From the NCBI GenBank assembly GCA_902783435.1, contig CACZQV010000023.1, forward strand, positions 1 through 10,169: a stretch of DNA of 10,169 nucleotides, written 5' to 3'. Position 1 is the stretch's first letter, and each line of letters begins with the position of its first letter. Origin of the DNA: an uncultured Erysipelotrichaceae bacterium (GTDB lineage: Bacteria > Bacillota_I > Bacilli_A > RF39 > UBA660). Positions 4,330 to 10,169 of the stretch are shown piece by piece. The notes beneath the pieces were generated by a model. The model ran no database searches and was not told where the DNA came from. It saw only the letters and a program-made list of their open reading frames with translations. The position numbers were made by a program, and so were the translations under genes.

Positions 4330-6522
4330 ATGAATATAAAAAAAATAATTATTTTAGTAACAATTCTTTTTATTCCGAGTATTTCAGTAAAAGCATATGA
4401 ACTATGTACTCCTAGTGAAGAATACTTAAAATATCAAAAATTATCAGAAGAAGAAAAAGCTAAATATATAGAACCAGTATATTGTAGTGAAATAATGAAT
4501 AAAAATAATAAAAGTTTAAATAGTAAATTAAGAAGTAGTATATTTCCAAAAGTATATGCATCTACTTCTGATTCTAGTTATAATTCATATCAAAATAATA
4601 TAGCTACATCTCCAAAAAATCAATTTCAAACAGGATTATGTTGGGATTTTGCCAGTATTTCTACTGTAGAAGCAAACGCTAGAAAAAAAGGTTTAGGAAC
4701 ATTAGATTTAAGTGAAGCTCATCTAGCTTATTCATTAGTTGCGGATACATATAGTAATAATGATGATAAAAAAGGAAAATATAATACGACAGTAGCTGAT
4801 GGTGGAAAAATAGTATATGCACCAACATATTATTTTAATGGATATGGACAATTAAATGAAAATGAACTTAGCTTTACATCATCACTTACAAACGATACAA
4901 ATGACTTAAAAAAAATAACTTCAAGTACTTATAAAAAAGGAAGAAGTATTATTACTTTAGATAACTATTATTTAGATAATTTTAATAGTAGTGGAGCATG
5001 TACAAATAGTGATATTTCAACAATAAAAGCAAATATTATGAAAAATGGTGCAGTCTTAGGACAAATGTACATGGATCAAGATTTATTTAAAGATGTAAAT
5101 GAAAACTACTATATATCAAAAGAAAGTGATGCAGAGTTTACAAACCATGCTATTACAATAATTGGTTGGGATGATACAGTATCTAAGAGTAAATTTAATA
5201 ATGCAACTAGAGATGGAGCATGGATTATTAAAAACTCCTGGGGAACTGATTGGAGTGATGATGGTTTCTTCTACATATCATATGATGATGAACATATTTG
5301 TACTCTAACGGCTAACTATGAAGTATCAAATAGTAATAATTATGAGTATACTTATAAATCATCAGATCTTGTAGGAGTACCACTATTAACATTAAAAAAT
5401 AATATGTATATTGCTTCAAAGTTTACTAAACAAGAATTAAATAATAAAGAATTAATAAATAGAATAAGTTTCACAGTAGGTGAAAACATGACTTATAAAG
5501 TATATATATCTAAAGATAATACTTTAAATGATAAAACTAAATGGATTGAATTAACTACAGGTACAAGTTCTTTATATGGAATTAAATCAGTAGATTTAGA
5601 AAATATCGAAATAGAAGATGACTTCACAATTATTTTAGAAGTAAATATACCATCTAGTAAAATATCATCAATATTTACAACTTGTGATTACTATGATGAT
5701 AATGATTACCTAACTTTTAATACTAATCAAAACTTTATTTCAAGCAATGGTACTAGTTGGGATGATATGACAAATATAAATGGTTCTATTAAGTGTCAAC
5801 CTAATATATATGTATATACAAAACAATCTCCTAAAATAGATATAGGAGAACCTATTCAAGATGGAAATACTACTAGTATAGAAATAAATACAGTAAATGT
5901 TAATACAGAAAATATTGATTTTATAGTAAAAAATAAAAATGGAGAAGATATATCTCAACATTTTCAAATAGTACCAGATTATGAAAATAATAAACTAGAT
6001 ATAGTTAGTGATAATACAGTAGATGGAGAATTTACTTGTGTAATAAATTATGAAGGTATAGAAAAAGAAATAAACTTTGTATTACAAGAAAATATTTCGT
6101 TAAAAGATACTACTAATATGAAAATAGAAAATAACAATATATATGTAGTTATTCCAAGTACAGAAAACTTTAATTATCAAAGTTTTATAAGTAATTTAAA
6201 TATAGAAAATACTTCAGTAACAACATATGATTCTAGTAATACTAATGTAAGTAATGATAATTCTTTATTAGGAACAGGGTCAAAAGTAGAAACTAATAAT
6301 AATGAGTATAATATTATTGTAGTAGGGGATGCTACTGGTGATGGTACAATAGATTCAGGAGATTTATTAGGAGTAGTAAAACATTTAAAAAACAAATCTA
6401 GATTGAACGAAAAACAAGGATTAGCTGCAGATTGTAATTATGATGAATCAATAGATTCAGGAGACTTACTAACAATAGTTAAGTATTTAAAGAAAAAAGG
6501 AACAATAAATATTAAGGAGTGA
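4330..6522 (+). CDS. secreted papain-family (C1A) cysteine protease with C-terminal dockerin
   Basis: A 730-residue secreted protein; AGGAG lies six bases before the ATG. Signal peptide about 1-22, probably cut after SVKA. After a short proregion comes the C1A peptidase: oxyanion Q98 and nucleophile C104 (QFQTGLCW), H273 in NHAITIIGW and N302 in IIKNSWGTDW, so the catalytic set is complete. Residues about 335-500 resemble the lectin-like domain that follows clostridial C1A peptidases (YKSSDLVG, YIASKF). An Ig-like stretch and Asn/Ser-rich linker follow (about 505-655). The C-terminus is a type I-like dockerin with two calcium loops: D667-T669-D671-D678 and D701-N703-D705-D712, each followed by an LLxxVKxLK helix. 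It should bind a cohesin on a scaffold or the cell surface. The next gene starts four bases on, and its ribosome site overlaps this gene's end. Its own prodomain is short or absent. Confidence 0.93.
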   Translation: MNIKKIIILVTILFIPSISVKAYELCTPSEEYLKYQKLSEEEKAKYIEPVYCSEIMNKNNKSLNSKLRSSIFPKVYASTSDSSYNSYQNNIATSPKNQFQTGLCWDFASISTVEANARKKGLGTLDLSEAHLAYSLVADTYSNNDDKKGKYNTTVADGGKIVYAPTYYFNGYGQLNENELSFTSSLTNDTNDLKKITSSTYKKGRSIITLDNYYLDNFNSSGACTNSDISTIKANIMKNGAVLGQMYMDQDLFKDVNENYYISKESDAEFTNHAITIIGWDDTVSKSKFNNATRDGAWIIKNSWGTDWSDDGFFYISYDDEHICTLTANYEVSNSNNYEYTYKSSDLVGVPLLTLKNNMYIASKFTKQELNNKELINRISFTVGENMTYKVYISKDNTLNDKTKWIELTTGTSSLYGIKSVDLENIEIEDDFTIILEVNIPSSKISSIFTTCDYYDDNDYLTFNTNQNFISSNGTSWDDMTNINGSIKCQPNIYVYTKQSPKIDIGEPIQDGNTTSIEINTVNVNTENIDFIVKNKNGEDISQHFQIVPDYENNKLDIVSDNTVDGEFTCVINYEGIEKEINFVLQENISLKDTTNMKIENNNIYVVIPSTENFNYQSFISNLNIENTSVTTYDSSNTNVSNDNSLLGTGSKVETNNNEYNIIVVGDATGDGTIDSGDLLGVVKHLKNKSRLNEKQGLAADCNYDESIDSGDLLTIVKYLKKKGTINIKE
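6514..6519 (+). promoter_or_regulatory. ribosome site overlapping the protease stop codon
   Basis: AAGGAG at 6514-6519 lies in the last codons of the protease gene, seven bases before ATG 6527. The TGA follows at 6520-6522, so the two genes are probably translationally coupled. Confidence 0.75.
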
Positions 6523-6526
6523 TAAT

Positions 6527-7405
6527 ATGAAAAGAAAAAAACAAAGAAAGCTATATTTATATTTAATTTTAATTTTAGGTTTAACAATAGGATTTGCCTT
6601 ACTTAGTACTACTTTATATATTAATGGTACTGCCTCAATAAAATCTAGTCAGTGGAATATTTTTTGGGATGAAGAATCTATAGAAGAAACTACAGGTAGT
6701 GTAGAAGCTACAACACCAGCAGAAGTAACAGGAACAAAAAACGATACTATTGAGTTTACAGTAGATTTAGAATTACCAGGAGATTTCTATGAATTTACTA
6801 TTGATGCCAAAAATACAGGTTCAATAGATGGTGCTATATCAGATTTTAATACTGAAGTATTTGAAGAAGATGGAACAACTTCAACTACATTACCAAGTTA
6901 TTTAAAATTTAGTGTTAAATATGATGATGGAACAGAACCAAAAGCAGGAGATATACTAGCAAAAACTAATGGAACAAAAAAATATAGAGTAAGAGTAGAA
7001 TTTGATAGTGAAGCTACTACAATTCCATCTACTGCTGAAAAATATGTAATTAAATATCATGTTGATTATGGACAATATAAAGAAGAAACAACAACAGTAG
7101 ATGAAGGTCCAGTAACAATTACTGCTAGTAAAACAACTGCACAAAAGAATGAAGAAGTAAAAGTAACAGTAACTGCTACAGATGTAGCAGCATGGAACTT
7201 ACATTTATCAGGAGCTATTGTAAGTGATGAATTTGTAGGAGCTAACTTAGATGGAGATGGAGAAAATACTACAGTTTCAAGAGAATTTACATTAGATACA
7301 TCTACAGCTGGAGAAAAAGTAATTACTTTAACTGGAGATGTAACAGATGAAGATAATCATAAAACTATGATTAATAAAACAATCACAATAACAGTAACAG
7401 AATAG
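6527..7405 (+). CDS. membrane-anchored extracellular protein, TasA/camelysin-like N-terminus with C-terminal Ig-like domain
   Basis: A 292-residue protein with a strongly basic start (KRKKQRK) and one hydrophobic helix (about 9-31) ending FALLSTTLYINGTASI. That N-terminal arrangement is typical of TasA/camelysin-like Bacillota surface proteins, where a signal peptidase (SipW type) may cut; no such peptidase is in the window. Residues about 40-185 form an acidic beta-rich domain (NTGSIDGAISDF segment). Residues about 194-292 form a second beta domain starting GPVTITASKTTAQK, with VAAWNLHLSG and ITLTGDVTDED motifs, Ig-like in appearance. There are no cysteines. It is co-transcribed with the dockerin protease. 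It might anchor, receive or be processed by the protease, but I cannot identify a cohesin in it. Fibre-forming matrix protein is another possibility. Confidence 0.72.
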   Translation: MKRKKQRKLYLYLILILGLTIGFALLSTTLYINGTASIKSSQWNIFWDEESIEETTGSVEATTPAEVTGTKNDTIEFTVDLELPGDFYEFTIDAKNTGSIDGAISDFNTEVFEEDGTTSTTLPSYLKFSVKYDDGTEPKAGDILAKTNGTKKYRVRVEFDSEATTIPSTAEKYVIKYHVDYGQYKEETTTVDEGPVTITASKTTAQKNEEVKVTVTATDVAAWNLHLSGAIVSDEFVGANLDGDGENTTVSREFTLDTSTAGEKVITLTGDVTDEDNHKTMINKTITITVTE

Positions 7406-7426
7406 ACTCGTAAGAGTCTTTTTTTT
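7404..7426 (+). terminator. terminator of the protease/anchor operon
   Basis: AGACTC (7404-7409) pairs with GAGTCT (7414-7419) around a GTAA tetraloop, then eight T. The stem overlaps the TAG stop, and the T-run supplies the first bases of the next promoter's -35 box. Confidence 0.92.
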
Positions 7427-7453
7427 GACTAAAAGACAAAAATATGGTATAAT
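7425..7453 (+). promoter_or_regulatory. strong promoter of the double alpha-CTD gene
   Basis: TTGACT (7425-7430) and TATAAT (7448-7453) are 17 bases apart, with TG at 7445-7446 giving an extended -10. The predicted start near 7460 leaves a leader of about 19 bases with AAGGGGG at 7465-7471. Confidence 0.88.
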
Positions 7454-7478
7454 ATGTAGTCATTAAGGGGGAATTATA

Positions 7479-8522
7479 ATGACAAATATAAAGGATTTAA
7501 ATCTTTCACCTGAAACATATAAAATATTAGCTGATAATGGTATAAAAACAATAGAAGGATTATCTAAATTTTCTGAAGATGAATTACTACGTCTAAAACC
7601 ATATGATTATTGTTTTAATCCAAGCTATGAGATGATAAAAGAAATAAAAACGAATTTATGTTTACTTGGTTTATCATTAGAATCGAATCATGAAGAAAGA
7701 ATATTAGATACAGAAAAAAGAATAGTAGAATTAAATCTACCTGGAGTTACGATAGAAAGATTAAAAAGAAACCGTGTAGTAACAACAGGTGTGCTTTCAA
7801 CACTTGATGAGAAAGACTTTTCTAGAATGTATAGAATAGGTAAAGGAACACTAAATAATATTAAAAAAGTTCTTCCGTTAGAAAATGATAAGATTAAGAA
7901 AATAAATCATAAAGATATGATCTTAAAAGATTTAACACAAGAAGAAACAAAATATTATGAAAAACAAAATAAAATAGTAGAAGCAAATATTGCAGAAGAA
8001 AAAAGAAAATACTTAGAAACTGAAAAACAAAAAAGAGAAAACATTCATAGAAGAGAATTATTATTAGAAATGAATGCTAATGAATTATATATACCAAGTC
8101 CAGTATTAAAAAATGGTAAAACTATCACAACTTTTAGATTAAAAGATATTATATTTATAGATAAAGAAGATATAAAAAATAGTTTTGAAATAGAAAATGA
8201 AATATCTAAATTAGGCATTGAAGGTTTACATCTTGGAATGAATACAAAAGATGTTTTAAAATTAGTTGTATCTGAAATGGATTTAAAGAAAGTAGAAGAA
8301 TACAAATTAGATAGACACATTGAAGAATTAAGAGCAATAGAAAAAATATATGAAGAAAAACAAAAAAATTATGTTTTAAATGAAGAATTAAAAACTAATA
8401 AAAATTTAGTTGAATATTTAGAAAATTTAATAAAAGAAAATGAAATGTTAAGAGAAGAAAATGATAAATATAAAGCTATGATAAATGAAAAAATATCAGA
8501 AACAGGATCATCTAAAAAATAA
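7479..8522 (+). CDS. tandem RNA polymerase alpha-CTD-like (helix-hairpin-helix) protein with coiled coils
   Basis: A 347-residue soluble protein; AAGGGGG lies seven bases before the ATG. Residues 4-68 align well with the C-terminal domain of the RNA polymerase alpha subunit: IKDLNLS, then GIKTIEGL, and finally IKTNLCLLGLSL. Residues 81-134 form a second, more diverged copy (LNLPGVTIERL, then RIGKGTLNNIKKVL). No alpha N-terminal dimerisation domain is present, so this is not RpoA. In the first copy the position of the DNA-contacting arginine (E. coli R265) appears to be glutamate (E12); in the second it is valine. Charged coiled-coil-like stretches follow (about 152-200 and 265-340) around a small folded segment (about 202-262). 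It could bind nucleic acid, sigma factors or the polymerase; function is unknown. It is monocistronic with strong signals at both ends, so probably well expressed. Confidence 0.75.
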   Translation: MTNIKDLNLSPETYKILADNGIKTIEGLSKFSEDELLRLKPYDYCFNPSYEMIKEIKTNLCLLGLSLESNHEERILDTEKRIVELNLPGVTIERLKRNRVVTTGVLSTLDEKDFSRMYRIGKGTLNNIKKVLPLENDKIKKINHKDMILKDLTQEETKYYEKQNKIVEANIAEEKRKYLETEKQKRENIHRRELLLEMNANELYIPSPVLKNGKTITTFRLKDIIFIDKEDIKNSFEIENEISKLGIEGLHLGMNTKDVLKLVVSEMDLKKVEEYKLDRHIEELRAIEKIYEEKQKNYVLNEELKTNKNLVEYLENLIKENEMLREENDKYKAMINEKISETGSSKK

Positions 8523-8544
8523 AAGAACATTATTGTTCTTTTTT
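8521..8544 (+). terminator. terminator of the double alpha-CTD gene
   Basis: AGAACA (8524-8529) pairs with TGTTCT (8534-8539) around TTAT, extended by A-T pairs, followed by a T-run to 8544. It begins inside the TAA stop codon. Confidence 0.9.
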
Positions 8545-8561
8545 CTTTGTATTGATATAAT
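8533..8561 (+). promoter_or_regulatory. promoter of the HerA/YjgR-like ATPase gene
   Basis: TATAAT (8556-8561) with TG at 8553-8554 forms an extended -10. TTGTTC (8533-8538), 17 bases upstream, is a poor -35 and lies within the terminator stem of the previous gene. The predicted start near 8568 leaves a very short leader with GGAGG at 8571-8575. Confidence 0.68.
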
Positions 8562-8582
8562 ATTTTTATTGGAGGTACTTAT

Positions 8583-10136
8583 ATGTATATAAATAATAAA
8601 ATATTAATTGGTAAGAGTGAAGATAAAGAATTAGCTATTTTATTAAATAAAGCTAATCGTCATGGATTAATCACAGGAGCAAGTGGTTCAGGTAAAACTA
8701 TTACTTCTAAAGTAATGGCTGAATCTTTCTCAGATGCAGGTATTCCTGTATTTATGGCTGATGTTAAAGGTGATATGGCTGGTACTGCACTTCAAGGTGA
8801 AGCAAATGAAAATGTTGATTCTAGAGTACAAAAACTAGGATTAGAAGGATTTGAATATAAAGCATTCCCAGTAAAATTTTGGGATATATTTGGAAATTTC
8901 GGACATCCAGTAAGAACATCAATTGATTCAGTAGGACCTGAAATATTATCTATGATGTTAGGACTATCTGAAGCTCAAGAAGGAGTTTTAACAGTAGTAT
9001 TTAAAATTGCCCAAGATAATGGATGGAAATTAGATGATGTAAAAGATTTAAGATTATTACTTCAATATGTAGGAGATAATAGAGAAAAATTTACTACAGC
9101 TTATGGTAATGTAACTACTCAATCAGTAGGAGTTATTCAAAGATGTTTACTAGCATTAGAAAATCAAGGAGCAGATAAATTCTTTGGACAACCTGAACTT
9201 GATATAAATGATTTTCTATCAGTAGATGCTAATGGTAAAGGTACTATTAATATCTTACATGCTGTAGAATTATTTGAGTCACCTGATTTATTTGCATCAT
9301 TCTTATTATGGATTTTAACAAGTCTTTATACTAAGATGCCTGAAGTGGGTGACTTAGATAAACCTAAAATGGTATTCTTCTTTGATGAAGCACATTTATT
9401 ATTCAATGGAATGGCTCCATATCGTTTAAAAAGAATAGTACAAGTAGTTAGATTAATAAGATCTCGTGGTATTGGGTTATATTTCATATCTCAAAGCCCT
9501 GCAGATATTCCAGGTGAAATAATAGCTCAATTAGGTAATCGTGTACAACATACCTTAAGAGCTTATACACCAACAGAATTAAAAACAGTTAAAACAGCAG
9601 CAGATGCCTTTAGAGCAAATCCTAAATTTAATACATATGATGAAATCTTAGCACTAGGTACTGGTGAAGCTTTAATCAGTTTCCAAAATGAAAATGGTGA
9701 ACCAGAAATAGTAGAAAAAGCAACTATTCTTCCACCACAAAGTAAAATGGGAACAATAGATGAAATAACTAGAAATAAAATAATTAATTCATCTAATATT
9801 TTAGGTAAATATGATGAAGCAGTAGAAAGAGATTCTGCATATGAAGCACTAGACGCTATGGTAAAAGAACAAATAGAATTAGAAGAAGCAGAAAAACAAA
9901 AAATAGCTGAAGAAAAACAAAGATTAGCTGATGAAAAAGAAAAAGAAAAACAAGCTAAAATAGAAGAAAAAGCTAAAAAAGAAGAAGAACGTTTAGCTGA
10001 AAAGAAAAAACGTGAAGCAGAAAAAGCTAAAAAGAATAGTCTAGAATATAAGATGGGTAAAAAAGTTGCTAACGCAGCTACTAATAAATTAATTAATAAA
10101 GGATTAAATGCCTTATTCAAAGGAATATTCAAATAA
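8583..10136 (+). CDS. HerA/YjgR-like ATPase (DUF853 family)
   Basis: A 517-residue cytoplasmic P-loop ATPase of the HerA/FtsK superfamily, in the DUF853 group typified by E. coli YjgR. The Walker A motif is GASGSGKT (32-39), followed by DVKGDMAG with its acidic residues. Walker B is MVFFFDEAH with D268/E269. The sensor-like segment SRGIGLYFISQSPADIP and the LGNRVQHTLRAYTP region match the family throughout, and length is close to the usual 500 or so. A highly charged Lys/Glu coiled coil (about 430-485) precedes a C-terminal amphipathic tail (LNALFKGIFK) as in relatives. Homologues are thought to be hexameric DNA translocases or helicases, but the cellular role of this branch is unknown. GGAGG is seven bases before the ATG. 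It is monocistronic by its flanking signals. No NurA-type nuclease gene is adjacent. Confidence 0.93.
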   Translation: MYINNKILIGKSEDKELAILLNKANRHGLITGASGSGKTITSKVMAESFSDAGIPVFMADVKGDMAGTALQGEANENVDSRVQKLGLEGFEYKAFPVKFWDIFGNFGHPVRTSIDSVGPEILSMMLGLSEAQEGVLTVVFKIAQDNGWKLDDVKDLRLLLQYVGDNREKFTTAYGNVTTQSVGVIQRCLLALENQGADKFFGQPELDINDFLSVDANGKGTINILHAVELFESPDLFASFLLWILTSLYTKMPEVGDLDKPKMVFFFDEAHLLFNGMAPYRLKRIVQVVRLIRSRGIGLYFISQSPADIPGEIIAQLGNRVQHTLRAYTPTELKTVKTAADAFRANPKFNTYDEILALGTGEALISFQNENGEPEIVEKATILPPQSKMGTIDEITRNKIINSSNILGKYDEAVERDSAYEALDAMVKEQIELEEAEKQKIAEEKQRLADEKEKEKQAKIEEKAKKEEERLAEKKKREAEKAKKNSLEYKMGKKVANAATNKLINKGLNALFKGIFK

Positions 10137-10158
10137 AGAAGAGTAATCTTCTTTTTTT
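10136..10158 (+). terminator. terminator of the HerA/YjgR-like gene
   Basis: AAGAAGA (10136-10142) pairs with TCTTCTT (10147-10153) around a GTAA tetraloop, followed by a T-run. It begins at the TAA stop codon. Confidence 0.9.
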
Positions 10159-10159
10159 A

Positions 10160-10168
10160 TGTTATACT
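10160..10168 (+). promoter_or_regulatory. possible extended -10 box of the next gene (cut by the window end)
   Basis: The last bases read TGTTATACT, a TGnTATAAT-type box placed directly after a terminator, as for the two preceding plus-strand genes. No -35 is clear and the gene lies outside the window. Confidence 0.4.
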
Positions 10169-10169
10169 A

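Noticed and set aside
9563..10132. Minus-strand open frame of 189 codons in the 3' part of the HerA-like gene
   Set aside because: It is a shadow of the Lys/Glu-rich coiled coil (Phe/Ser-rich on the reverse strand) with no start signal.
1..10169. Mycoplasma-type code (TGA = Trp), suggested by the low G+C
   Set aside because: Conserved tryptophans are TGG, and TGA ends the nuclease-like and protease genes exactly at family-consistent C-termini.
1..10169. CRISPR array, insertion sequence, integrase or prophage genes
   Set aside because: No regularly spaced direct repeats, no transposase or recombinase motifs and no phage structural genes were seen.

Overview
The window is a strongly A+T-rich stretch of a Gram-positive (Bacillota-type) chromosome. 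Several things point there: AAGGAG-type ribosome sites before nearly every gene, sigma-A-like promoters with TGnTATAAT boxes, short hairpin-plus-U terminators, a clostridial-type papain protease with a dockerin, and a TasA/camelysin-like membrane protein. TGG is used for tryptophan, and TGA ends at least two intact genes, so the mycoplasma code does not apply. The gene mix and base composition suggest an uncultured gut lineage (RF39-like Bacilli or a small-genome Clostridia group). That placement is inference and cannot be settled from this window.

Layout. Positions 1-206 hold a complete tRNA-Gly(UCC), its terminator, and a degraded inverted copy of the same tRNA. Then comes a lone gene of a nuclease-like family (239-991). 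Convergent to it is a zinc-ribbon/DUF4190 membrane protein (1012-1359). A 3' remnant of a PHP-domain phosphoesterase follows (about 1419-1631). Next are four minus-strand genes: a membrane-anchored beta-propeller-like protein (1651-2544), a tight pair of small membrane proteins (DUF2752, 2582-2944; unrecognised, 2947-3222), and a zinc-dependent phospholipase C family protein (3290-4177).

A divergent promoter region with an inverted repeat (4178-4329) separates these from a plus-strand block. The block starts with a two-gene operon: a secreted C1A cysteine protease carrying a C-terminal dockerin (4330-6522), and a membrane-anchored extracellular protein (6527-7405). It continues with a cytoplasmic protein made of two RNA polymerase alpha-CTD-like helix-hairpin-helix domains and coiled coils (7479-8522), and a HerA/YjgR-family (DUF853) ATPase (8583-10136). 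Each of these last two has its own strong promoter and terminator.

How the genes may work together. The protease and the anchored protein are almost certainly co-expressed and both face outward, so they could form one cell-surface unit. No recognisable cohesin is present in the window. The tRNA end looks like a rearranged accessory junction: inverted tRNA copy, nuclease-like gene and a truncated housekeeping-type gene within 1.6 kb. No CRISPR array, insertion sequence, rRNA or replication origin was seen, and no gene-free stretch exceeds about 300 bases. I did not find a complete, clearly new multi-gene system. The best leads are the antisense tRNA copy in front of the nuclease-like gene, the dockerin-protease/anchor operon, and the stand-alone double alpha-CTD protein.
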